Assembly: GCA_003116995.1 (NCBI GenBank)
Contig: BDSL01000098.1
Span: forward strand, 338,941-402,940
Length of the DNA stretch: 64,000 nucleotides
DNA from: Yamagishiella unicocca
Taxonomy: Eukaryota; Chlorophyta; Chlorophyceae; Chlamydomonadales; Volvocaceae
Direction: 5' to 3'
A model generated the notes under the pieces. The model did no database searches, was not told the DNA's origin, and saw nothing but the letters and a program-made list of their open reading frames with translations. A program made the position numbers and the translations under genes. Positions 47,401 through 59,400 of the stretch are shown here, piece after piece (within the stretch, counting starts at the first letter, position 1; the number at the start of each line of letters is the position of its first letter).

Positions 47401-50400
47401 TGGGTCATAAGGCTCCAATGGAGGCGTGTCTGGTGGAAACGGCTCGGGCGACGGCGGCTGAGGTGAAGGCGGCGCCGGGCTGGGCGGCTCGGGCGACGGC
47501 GGCTGCGGCGAGGGCGGCGCCGGGCTGGGCGGCTCGGGCGATGGCGGCTGCGGTGAGGGTGGCGCCGGGCTGGGCGGCTCGGGCGACGGCGGCTGCGGCG
47601 AGGGCGGCGCCGGGCTGGGCGGCTCGGGCGATGGCCGCTGCGGTGAGGGTGGCGCCGGGCTGGGCGGCTCGGGCGACGGCGGCTGAGGTGAAGGCGGCGC
47701 CGGGCTGGGCGGCTCGGGCGACGGCGGCTGCGGCGAGGGCGGCGCCGGGCTGGGCGGCTCGGGCGACGGCGGTGCAGGCGATGGCGGCGCCGGGCTGGGC
47801 GGCTCGGGCGACGGCGGATGCGGCGAGGGCGGCGCCGGGCTGGGCGGCTCGGGTGACGGCGGCTGCGGTGAGGGCGGCGCCGGGCTTGGCGGCTCAGGCG
47901 ACGGCGGCGCAGGTGAGGGTGGCGCCGGGCTTGGCGGCTCGGGCGACGGCGGCTGCGGTGATGGTGGCACCGGGCTGGGCGGCTCGGGTGACGGCGGCGC
48001 AGGTGAGGGCGGCGCCGGGCTTGGCGGCTCGGGCGACGGTGGCGCAGGTGAGGGTGGCGCCGGGCTGGGCGGCTCGGGCGACGGCGGCGCAGGTGAGGGC
48101 GGCGCCGGGCTGGGCGGCGCGGGCGACGGCGGCGCAGGTGAGGGCGGCGCCGGGCTTGGCGGCTCGGGCGACGGTGGCGCAGGTGAGGGTGGCGCCGGGC
48201 TGGGCGGCTCGGGCGACGGCGGCGCAGGTGAGGGCGGCGCCGGGCTGGGCGGCGCGGGCGACGGCGGCTGCGGTGAGGGCGGCGCCGGGCTGGGCGGCTC
48301 GGGCGACGGCGGTGCAGGCGATGGCGGCGCCGGGCTGGGCGGCTCGGGAGACGGCGGCTGCGGCGATGGCGGCGCCGGGCTGGGCGGCTCGGGAGACGGC
48401 GGCTGCGGTGAGGGCGGCGCCGGGCTGGGCGGCTCGGGAGACGGCGGCGCAGGTGAGGGCGGCGCCGGGCTTGGCGGCTCGGGAGACGGCGGCTGCGGCG
48501 ATGGCGGCGCCGGGCTGGGCGGCTCGGGCGACGGCGGCTGCGGTGAGGGCGGCGCCGGGCTTGGCGGCTCGGGCGACGGCGGCGCAGGTGAGGGTGGCGC
48601 CGGGCTTGGCGGCTCGGGCGACGGTGGCTGCGGTGAGGGCGGCGCCGGGCTGGGCGGCTCGGGAGACGGCGGCTGCGGTGAGGGCGGCGCCGGGCTGGGC
48701 GGCTCGGGCGACGGCGGCTGCGGTGAGGGCGGCGCCGGGCTGGGCGGCTCGGGCGACGGCGGATGCGGCGAGGGCGGCGCCGGGCTGGGCGGCTCGGGTG
48801 ACGGCGGCTGCGGTGAGGGCGGCGCCGGGCTTGGCGGCTCAGGCGACGGCGGCGCAGGTGAGGGTGGCGCCGGGCTGGGCGGCTCGGGCGACGGCGGTGC
48901 AGGCGATGGCGGCGCCGGGCTGGGCGGCTCGGGCGACGGCGGATGCGGCGAGGGCGGCGCCGGGCTGGGCGGCTCGGGTGACGGCGGCTGCGGTGAGGGC
49001 GGCGCCGGGCTTGGCGGCTCAGGCGACGGCGGCGCAGGTGAGGGTGGCGCCGGGCTTGGCGGCTCGGGCGACGGCGGCTGCGGTGAGGGTGGCACCGGGC
49101 TGGGCGGCTCGGGTGACGGCGGCGCAGGTGAGGGCGGCGCCGGGCTTGGCGGCTCGGGCGACGGTGGCGCAGGTGAGGGTGGCGCCGGGCTGGGCGGCTC
49201 GGGCGACGGCGGCGCAGGTGAGGGCGGCGCCGGGCTGGGCGGCGCGGGCGACGGCGGCTGCGGTGAGGGCGGCGCCGGGCTGGGCGGCTCGGGCGACGGC
49301 GGTGCAGGCGATGGCGGCGCCGGGTTGGGCGGCTCGGGAGACGGCGGCTGCGGCGATGGCGGCGCCGGGCTGGGCGGCTCGGGAGACGGCGGCTGCGGTG
49401 AGGGCGGCGCCGGGCTGGGCGGCTCGGGAGACGGCGGCGCAGGTGAGGGCGGCGCCGGGCTTGGCGGCTCGGGAGACGGCGGCTGCGGCGATGGCGGCGC
49501 CGGGCTGGGCGGCTCGGGAGACGGCGGCTGCGGTGAGGGCGGCGCCGGGCTTGGCGGCTCGGGCGACGGCGGCGCAGGTGAGGGTGGCGCCGGGCTTGGC
49601 GGCTCGGGCGACGGTGGCTGCGGTGAGGGCGGCGCCGGGCTGGGCGGCTCGGGAGACGGCGGCTGCGGTGAGGGCGGCGCCGGGCTGGGCGGCTCGGGCG
49701 ATGGCGGCTGAGGCGAGGGCGGCGCCGGGCTGGGCGGCTCGGGCGACGGCGGCTGCGGCGAGGGCGGCGCCGGGCTTGGCGGCTCGGGCGACGGCGGCTG
49801 CGGTGAGGGCGGCGCCGGGCTTGGCGGCTCGGGCGATGGCGGCTGAGGCGAGGGCGGCGCCGGGCTGGGCGGCTCGGGCGACGGCGGCTGCGGCGAGGGC
49901 GGCGCCGGGCTTGGCGGCTCGGGCGACGGCGGCTGCGGTGAGGGCGGCGCCGGGCTTGGCGGCTCGGGCGATGGCGGCTGAGGCGAGGGCGGCGCCGGGC
50001 TGGGCGGCTCGGGCGACGGCGGTGCAGGCGATGGCGGCGCCGGGCTGGGCGGCTCGGGTGACGGCGGCTGCGGTGAGGGCGGCGCCGGGCTTGGCGGCTC
50101 GGGCGACGGCGGCTGCGGTGAGGGCGGCGCCGGGCTGGGCGGCTCGGGTGACGGCGGCTGCGGTGAGGGTGGCGCCGGGCTGGGCGGCTCGGGCGATGGC
50201 GGCGCAGGTGAGGGCGGCGCCGGGCTGGGCGGCTCGGGCGACGGCGGCTGCGGTGAGGGTGGCGCCGGGCTTGGCGGCTCGGGAGACGGCGGCGCAGGTG
50301 AGGGCGGCGCTGGGCTGGGCGGCTCGGGCGACGGCGGCTGCGGCGAGGGCGGCGCCGGGCTGGGCGGCTCGGGCGACGGTGGCTGCGGTGAGGGTGGCGC

Positions 50401-53400
50401 CGGGCTTGGCGGCTCGGGCGACGGCGGCTGCGGTGAGGGCGGCGCCGGGCTTGGCGGCTCGGGCGACGGCGGCTGCGGTGAGGGTGGCGCCGGGCTTGGC
50501 GGCTCGGGAGACGGCGGCGCAGGTGAGGGCGGCGCCGGGCTTGGCGGCTCGGGCGACGGCGGCTGCGGTGAGGGTGGCGCCGGGCTTGGCGGCTCAGGCG
50601 ACGGCGGCTGCGGTGAGGGCGGCGCCGGGCTGGGCGGCTCGGGCGATGGCGGCTGAGGCGAGGGCGGCGCCGGGCTGGGCGGCTCGGGCGACGGCGGCTG
50701 CGGCGAGGGCGGCGCCGGGCTTGGCGGCTCGGGCGACGGCGGCTGCGGTGAGGGCGGCGCCGGGCTTGGCGGCTCGGGCGATGGCGGCTGAGGCGAGGGC
50801 GGCGCCGGGCTGGGCGGCTCGGGCGACGGCGGTGCAGGCGATGGCGGCGCCGGGCTGGGCGGCTCGGGTGACGGCGGCTGCGGTGAGGGCGGCGCCGGGC
50901 TTGGCGGCTCGGGCGACGGCGGCTGCGGTGAGGGCGGCGCCGGGCTGGGCGGCTCGGGTGACGGCGGCTGCGGTGAGGGTGGCGCCGGGCTGGGCGGCTC
51001 GGGCGATGGCGGCGCAGGTGAGGGCGGCGCCGGGCTGGGCGGCTCGGGCGACGGCGGCTGCGGTGAGGGTGGCGCCGGGCTTGGCGGCTCGGGAGACGGC
51101 GGCGCAGGTGAGGGCGGCGCTGGGCTGGGCGGCTCGGGCGACGGCGGCTGCGGCGAGGGCGGCGCCGGGCTGGGCGGCTCGGGCGACGGTGGCTGCGGTG
51201 AGGGTGGCGCCGGGCTTGGCGGCTCGGGCGACGGCGGCTGCGGTGAGGGCGGCGCCGGGCTTGGCGGCTCGGGCGACGGCGGCTGCGGTGAGGGTGGCGC
51301 CGGGCTTGGCGGCTCGGGAGACGGCGGCGCAGGTGAGGGCGGCGCCGGGCTTGGCGGCTCGGGCGACGGCGGCTGCGGTGAGGGTGGCGCCGGGCTTGGC
51401 GGCTCGGGAGACGGCGGCGCAGGTGAGGGCGGCGCAGGGCTGGGCGGCTTGGGCGACGGCGGCGCAGGTGAGGGTGGCGCCGGGCTGGGCGGCTCGGGCG
51501 ACGGCGGCTGCGGCGAGGGCGGCACCGGGCTGGGCGGCTCGGGCGACGGCGGCTGCGGTGAGGGCGGCGCCGGGCTGGGCGGCTCGGGCGACGGCGGTTG
51601 AGGCGAGGGCGGCGCCGGGCTGGGCGGCTCGGGCGATGGCGGCTGCGGTGAGGGCGGCGCCGGGCTTGGCGGCTCGGGCGATGGCGGCGCAGGTGAGGGC
51701 GGCGCCGGGCTGGGCGGCTCGGGCGACGGCGGCTGAGGCGAGGGCGGCGCCGGGCTGGGCGGCTCGGGCGATGGCGGCTGCGGTGAGGGCGGCGCCGGGC
51801 TTGGCGGCTCGGGCGACGGCGGCTGAGGCGAGGGCGGCGCCGGGCTGGGCGGCTCGGGCGACGGTGGCTGCGGCGAGGGCGGCGCCGGGCTGGGCGGCAC
51901 AGGCGACGGCGGCTGAGGCGAGGGTGGCGCCGGGCTTGGTGGCTCGGGCGATGGCGGCTGCGGCGAGGGCGGCGCCGGGCTGGGCGGCTCGGGCGACGGC
52001 GGCTGAGGCGAGGGCGGCGCCGGGCTGGGCGGCTCGGGCGACGGCGGCTGCGGCGAGGGCGGCGCCGGGCTGGGCGGCGCGGGCGGTGGAAGAGCGCACT
52101 TGTATCCAGGTGTACCGGGCCGCGGAATGTCAAACGACCACAGGCATTCATTTGGCATGTTGTCATCCCCGCAACCCGCCATGGTCCCATTGACAATCCG
52201 AGGTGCTTGGCAGGACGCGGTTATTCCTTGCAGAGTGACCATGAGAGGGTTGGCGGTGGCTGCAAGTAGCAAGAAAAGGCGGGAGTGAGAAGCGTTAATG
52301 GGGAGGGTAATTGTTCTGGGTATCCATGCATCGCGCACCGCACCTCATATGAGTTACGAATTTTACGAAGTGCAAACAAATATAACCCGCAAGCACTAGA
52401 ACAAGGAATCTGCACATCTGAAGCCGCACTTACCTTCCCGACATGCACCGTTGTCATCCTTGACAGTAAAACGAACTGTCTCTGTGCCGTAGTTCGTACT
52501 GTTCCAGCGAGCCCACTGACAATAGCGATCTGCACGGAGAAGGCGTACCAAATAACGTTTGTTTGGAAGATTATGCCTGAATGGATGTAATTCCTATGGA
52601 CCTCCACCTCCAACCCGTACATGTTGCATGTTGCATGTGCATCGTGTCCTTTGACATCGAGCCATCATACCCCTGATGTACCCTCACTTACTGGCAACGC
52701 CGTCGCTCCAATCCTCATACTTTTGTGTGTCACCCATCGTTGGCTGGCTTCCAGGAGTTGGAATAACGGGGTAGAACACGTCGCCCATGCACACGTGGCT
52801 GACAATGTCCTCACTAGACTTGGCACAGGTGGCGCGTTCGTCGCTCCAGTAGAGGCACACCTGGCAGTAGAGCCAGGTGCTGTCGTCGTCTGACACCATG
52901 GTGCACGTGCCGCTGTCCATGTACACGTCCAGACAATGAGCCTGGTCCGTGCACGTCTCGATGCCGTTCTGCATGGAAGCAAGCGCATTAAATTAGCACA
53001 AAACGATACCTTACTACCTTTCACAGATTCAAAGTACCCGGCAACGCAGTTAAGCAATGACAACCTAACGGAAAAAAGGCAATGCAGGATGCAAACATAC
53101 CATGGGATCGCTTGGGTCCATTTGGCTGTAGTTGCCTGGATCGGCATACACACAAGGCTCTATTATGCCTGCCGTTGGCGGGCTCGGAGGTGCAGGTGGC
53201 CGTGGAGGCGATCGCGGACGAGGCGGTCCAGGAGAAGGAGGACGTGGGCTTGGGGGCTGTGGCACTGGAGGCCGCGGGCTGGGCGGTGGGGACGGCGGCT
53301 GCGGGCTTGGCGGCGGTGATGGCGGCTTGGGGCTCGGCGGCGAGGGTGGCGCCGGGCTTGGCGGCTCGGGAGACGGCGGCGCAGGTGAGGGTGGCGCCGG

Positions 53401-56400
53401 GCTTGGCGGCTCGGGAGACGGCGGCTGCGGCGAGGGCGGCGCCGGGCTGGGCGGCTCGGGTGACGGCGGCTGCGGTGAGGGCGGCGCCGGGCTGGGCGGC
53501 TCAGGCGACGGCGGCGCAGGTGAGGGCGGCGCCGGGCTTGGAGGCTCGGGAGACGGCGGCTGCGGCGATGGCGGCGCCGGGCTGGGCGGCTCGGGAGACG
53601 GCGGCTGCGGTGAGGGCGGCGCCGGGCTTGGCGGCTCGGGCGACGGCGGCGCAGGTGAGGGTGGCGCCGGGCTTGGCGGCTCGGGAGACGGCGGCTGCGG
53701 CGATGGCGGCGCCGGGATGGGCGGCTCGGGAGACGGCGGCTGCGGTGAGGGCGGCGCCGGGCTGGGCGGCTCGGGCGACGGCGGCGCAGGTGAGGGCGGA
53801 GCCGGGCTTGGCGGCTCGGGCGACGGCGGCGCAGGTGAGGGTGGCGCCGGGCTTGGCGGCTCGGGCGACGGTGGCTGCGGTGAGGGTGGCGCCGGGCTTG
53901 GCGGCTCGGGAGACGGCGGCTGCGGTGAGGGCGGCGCCGGGCTGGGCGGCTCGGGCGACGGCGGTGCAGGCGATGGCGGCGCCGGGCTGGGCGGCTCGGG
54001 CGACGGCGGCGCAGGTGAGGGCGGCGCCGGGCTTGGCGGCTCGGGAGACGGCGGCTGCGGTGAGGGCGGCGCCGGGCTGGGCGGCTCGGGAGACGGCGGC
54101 TGCGGTGAGGGCGGCGCCGGGCTGGGCGGCTCGGGAGACGGCGGCTGCGGCGATGGCGGCGCCGGGCTGGGCGGCTCGGGAGACGGCGGCTGCGGTGAGG
54201 GCGGCGCCGGGCTGGGCGGCTCGGGCGACGGCGGCTGCGGTGAGGGCGGCGCCGGGCTGGGCGGCTCGGGCGACGGCGGCACAGGTGAGGGTGGCGCCGG
54301 GCTTGGCGGCTCGGGCGACGGTGGCTGCGGTGAGGGTGGCGCAGGGCTTGGCGGCTCGGGAGACGGCGGCTGCGGTGAGGGCGGCGCCGGGCTTGGCGGC
54401 TCGGGCGACGGCGGCTGCGGTGAGGGCGGCGCCGGGCTGGGCGGCTCGGGCGACGGCGGTGCAGGCGATGGCGGCGCCGGGCTGGGCGGCTCGGGCGACG
54501 GCGGCTGCGGTGAGGGCGGCGCCGGGCTTGACGGCTCGGGCGACGGCGGTGCAGGCGATGGCGGCGCCGGGCTGGGCGGCTCGGGAGACGGCGGCTGCGG
54601 CGATGGTGGCGCCGGGCTGGGCGGCTCGGGCGACGGCGGCTGCGGTGAGGGCGGCGCCGGGCTTGGCGGCTCGGGCGACGGCGGCTGCGGTGAGGGCGGC
54701 GCCGGGCTGGGCGGCTCGGGCGACGGCGGCGCAGGTGAGGGCGGAGCCGGGCTTGGCGGCTCGGGCGACGGCGGCACAGGTGAGGGTGGCGCCGGGCTTG
54801 GCGGCTCGGGTGACGGTGGCTGCGGTGAGGGTGGCGCCGGGCTGGGCGGCTCGGGAGACGGCGGCTGCGGTGAGGGCGGCGCCGGGCTGGGCGGCTCGGG
54901 CGACGGCGGTGCAGGCGATGGCGGCGCCGGGCTGGGCGGCTCGGGAGACGGCGGCTGCGGCGATGGTGGCGCCGGGCTGGGCGGCTCGGGCGACGGCGGC
55001 TGCGGTGAGGGCGGCGCCGGGCTTGGCGGCTCGGGCGACGGCGGCTGCGGTGAGGGCGGCGCCGGGCTGGGCGGCTCGGGCGACGGCGGATGCGGCGAAG
55101 GCGGCGCCGGGCTTGGCGGCTCGGGCGACGGCGGCTGCGGTGAGGGCGGCGCCGGGCTGGGCGGCTCGGGCGACGGCGGTGCAGGCGATGGCGGCGCCGG
55201 GCTGGGCGGCTCGGGAGACGGCGGCTGCGGCGATGGCGGCGCCGGGCTGGGCGGCTCGGGAGACGGCGGCTGCGGTGAGGGCGGCGCCGGGCTTGGCGGC
55301 TCGGGCGACGGCGGCGCAGGTGAGGGCGGCGCCGGGCTTGGCGGCTCGGGAGACGGCGGCTGCGGCGATGGCGGCGCCGGGCTGGGCGGCTCGGGAGACG
55401 GCGGCTGCGGTGAGGGCGGCGCCGGGCTGGGCGGCTCGGGCGACGGCGGCGCAGGTGAGGGCGGCGCCGGGCTTGGCGGCTCGGGAGACGGCGGCTGCGG
55501 TGAGGGTGGCGCCGGGCTTGGCGGCTCGGGCGACGGCGGCTGCGGTGAGGGCGGCGCCGGGCTGGGCGGCTCGGGAGACGGCGGCTGCGGCGATGGCGGC
55601 GCCGGGCTGGGCGGCTCGGGAGACGGCGGCTGCGGTGAGGGCGGCGCCGGGCTGGGCGGCTCGGGCGACGGCGGCTGCGGTGAGGGCGGCGCCGGGCTGG
55701 GCGGCTCGGGCGACGGCGGCACAGGTGAGGGTGGCGCCGGGCTTGGCGGCTCGGGCGACGGTGGCTGCGGTGAGGGTGGCGCAGGGCTTGGCGGCTCGGG
55801 AGACGGCGGCTGCGGTGAGGGCGGCGCCGGGCTTGGCGGCTCGGGCGACGGCGGCTGCGGTGAGGGCGGCGCCGGGCTGGGCGGCTCGGGCGACGGCGGT
55901 GCAGGCGATGGCGGCGCCGGGCTGGGCGGCTCGGGCGACGGCGGCTGCGGTGAGGGCGGCGCCGGGCTTGGCGGCTCGGGCGACGGCGGTGCAGGCGATG
56001 GCGGCGCCGGGCTGGGCGGCTCGGGAGACGGCGGCTGCGGCGATGGTGGCGCCGGGCTGGGCGGCTCGGGCGACGGCGGCTGCGGTGAGGGCGGCGCCGG
56101 GCTTGGCGGCTCGGGCGACGGCGGCTGCGGTGAGGGCGGCGCCGGGCTGGGCGGCTCGGGCGACGGCGGCGCAGGTGAGGGCGGAGCCGGGCTTGGCGGC
56201 TCGGGCGACGGCGGCACAGGTGAGGGTGGCGCCGGGCTTGGCGGCTCGGGTGACGGTGGCTGCGGTGAGGGTGGCGCCGGGCTGGGCGGCTCGGGAGACG
56301 GCGGCTGCGGTGAGGGCGGCGCCGGGCTGGGCGGCTCGGGCGACGGCGGTGCAGGCGATGGCGGCGCCGGGCTGGGCGGCTCGGGAGACGGCGGCTGCGG

Positions 56401-59400
56401 CGATGGTGGCGCCGGGCTGGGCGGCTCGGGCGACGGCGGCTGCGGTGAGGGCGGCGCCGGGCTTGGCGGCTCGGGCGACGGCGGCTGCGGTGAGGGCGGC
56501 GCCGGGCTGGGCGGCTCGGGCGACGGCGGATGCGGCGAAGGCGGCGCCGGGCTTGGCGGCTCGGGCGACGTCGGCTGCGGTGAGGGCGGCGCCGGGCTGG
56601 GCGGCTCGGGCGACGGCGGTGCAGGCGATGGCGGCGCCGGGCTGGGCGGCTCGGGAGACGGCGGCTGCGGCGAGGGCGGCGCCGGGCTGGGCGGCTCGGG
56701 AGACGGCGGCTGCGGTGAGGGCGGCGCCGGGCTGGCGGCTCGGGCGACGGCGGCGCAGGTGAGGGCGGCGCCGGGCTTGGCGGCTCGGGAGACGGCGGCT
56801 GCGGCGATGGCGGCGCCGGGCTGGGCGGCTCGGGAGACGGCGGCTGCGGTGAGGGCGGCGCCGGGCTGGGCGGCTCGGGCGACGGCGGCGCAGGTGAGGG
56901 CGGCGCCGGGCTTGGCGGCTCGGGAGACGGCGGCTGCGGTGAGGGTGGCGCCGGGCTTGGCGGCTCGGGCGACGGCGGCTGCGGTGAGGGCGGCGCCGGG
57001 CTGGGCGGCTCGGGGAGGCGGCTGCGGGAGGCGGCGCCGGGCTGGGCGGCTCGGGCGACGGCGGTGCAGGCGATGGCGGCGCCGGGCTGGGCGGCTCGGG
57101 AGACGGCGGCTGCGGCGATGGTGGCGCCGGGCTGGGCGGCTCGGGCGACGGCGGCTGCGGTGAGGGCGGCGCCGGGCTTGGCGGCTCGGGCGACGGCGGC
57201 TGCGGTGAGGGCGGCGCCGGGCTGGGCGGCTCGGGCGACGGCGGCGCAGGTGAGGGCGGCGCCGGGCTTGGCGGCTCGGGCGACGGCGGCGCAGGTGAGG
57301 GCGGCGCCGGGCTTGGCGGCTCGGGGACGGCGGCTGCGGTGAGGGTGGCGCCGGGCTGGGCGGCTCGGGGACGGGCGGCTGCGGTGAGGGCGGCGCCGGG
57401 CTGGGCGGCTCGGGCGACGGCGGTGCAGGGATGGGGGCGGCGCCGGGCTTGGCGGCTCGGGGAGACGGCGGCTGCGGTGAGGGCGGCGCCGGGCTGGGGC
57501 GGCTCGGGCGACGGCGGCTGGCGGTGAGGGCGGCGCCCGGGCTGGGCGGCTCGGGCGACGGGCGGCTGCCGGTGAGGGCGGGGGGGGCCGGGGCTGGGCC
57601 GGCTCGGGCGACGGCGGGCGGCAAGGTGAAGGGTGGCGGAGCCGGGCTGGCGGCTCGGGCCGACGGGCTGGCACTGGCGGTGAGGGTGGCGGCGCCGGGC
57701 TTGGCGGCTCGGGAGACGGCGGCTGCGGTGAGGGTGCGGCGCCCGGGCTGGGCGGCTCGGGAGACGGCGGCTGCGGTGAGGGCGGCGCCGGGCTGGGCGG
57801 CTCGGGCGACGGCGGCGCGGTGAGGCGGCGCCGGGCTGGCGGCTCGGGACGGCGCTGCGGCCGGCGCCGGGCTGCGGCTCGGGAGACGGCGGCTGCGGCG
57901 CCGGGCTGGGCGGCTCGGGACGGCGTGAGGGCGCCGGGCTTGGCGGCTCGGGCGGCTGCGGTGAGGGTGGCGCCGGGCTTGGCGGCTCGGGCGACGGCGG
58001 AGGGGCGCCGGGCTGGCGGCTCGGCGGCGGCTGCGGTGAGGGCGGCGCCGGGCTGGCGGCTCGGGCGACGGCGGCTGGCGGCGCCGGCTGGCGGCTCGGG
58101 AGACGGCGGCTGCGGTGAGGCGGCGCCGGGCTGGCGGCTCGGGCGACGGCGGCTGCGGTGAGGGCGGCGCCGGGCTGGGCGGCTCGGCGACGGCGGATGC
58201 GGCGAGGCGGCGCCGGGCTGGCGGCTCGGGCGACGGCGGCTGCGGTGAGGGCGGCGCCGGGCTGGGCGGCTCGGGCGACGGTGAGGCGGCGCGGGCTTGG
58301 CGCTCGGGACGGCGGCTGCGGTGAGGTGGCGCGGGCTGGCGGCTCGGCGACGGCGGCTGCGGTGAGGGCGACGGCGGCTGCGGCGGCGGGCTGGGCGCTC
58401 GGCGGGCGGCGCGGGGCTGGGCGGCTCGGGCGACGGCGGCTGCGGTGAGGTTGGCGGCTCGGGCGAAGACGGCGGCTGAGGCGGTGGCGGGGCGACGGCG
58501 TTGGCGCGGCTTGGCGGCTCGGGCGACGGTGGCTGCGGTGAGGGTGGCGCCGGGCTGGGCGGCTCGGGAGACGGCGGCTGCGGTGAGGGCGGCGCCGGCT
58601 GGGCGGCTCGGGCGACGGCGGTGCAGGCGATGGCGGCGCCGGGCTGGGCGGCTCGGGAGACGGCGGCTGCGGTGACGGCGCCGGGCTGGGCGGCTCGGCG
58701 ACGGCGGCTGCGGTGAGGGCGGCGCCGGGCTGGCGGCTCGGCGACGGCGGCTGCGGTGAGGGCGTGGCGGCTCGGGCGACGGCGGCGCAGGTGAGGCGGC
58801 GCCGGGCTTGGCGGCTCGGGCGACGGCGGCTGGGGCGCCGGGCTTGCGGCTCGGGGACGGGGCTGCGGTGAGGGTGGCGCCGGGCTGGGCGGCTCGGGAG
58901 ACGGCGGCTGCGGTGAGGGGCGGGCCGGGCTGGGCGGCTCGGGCGACGGCGGTGCAGGCGATGGCGGCGCCGGGCTGGGCGGCTCGGAGACGGCGCTGCG
59001 GTGAGGGCGGCGCCGGCGGCTCGGGCGACGGCGGCTGCGGTGAGGGCGGCGCCGGGCTGGGCGGCTCGGGCGACGGCGGCGCGGTGAGGGCGGCGCCGGG
59101 CTGGCGGCTCGGGCGACGGCGGTGCGGCGATGGCGGCTCGGGACGAAGGCTTGGCGCCGGCTTGGCGGCTCGGGACGGTGGCTGCGGTGAGGGTGGCGCC
59201 GGGCTGGCGGCTCGGGCGACGGCGGCGCAGGTGAGGGCGGGCCGGGCTTGGCGGCTCGGGCGACGGCGGCGCGGTGAGGGTGGCGCCGGACGAGACGGGC
59301 GACGGCGGCTGCGGTGAGGGCGGCGCCGGGCTGGCGGCTCGGGCGACGGCGGCTGCGGTGAGGGCGGCGCCGGGCTGGGCGGCTCGGGCGACGGCGGTGC

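Noticed and set aside
40799..52193. Plus-strand open frames of 1,912 and 1,614 codons (Ala/Arg-rich) antisense to the PPSPX shafts
   Set aside because: The 45-bp unit lacks stops in several frames on both strands, so very long frames are automatic. Only the minus PPSPX frame continues in phase through introns into Cys-rich and TM exons.
36903..53163. Calling the Cys-rich modules classic pherophorin (DUF3707) domains
   Set aside because: The overall plan of Cys domain plus proline rod is similar, but the landmarks ([23 protein letters not shown]) do not match the pherophorin pattern I know, so I leave the family unnamed.
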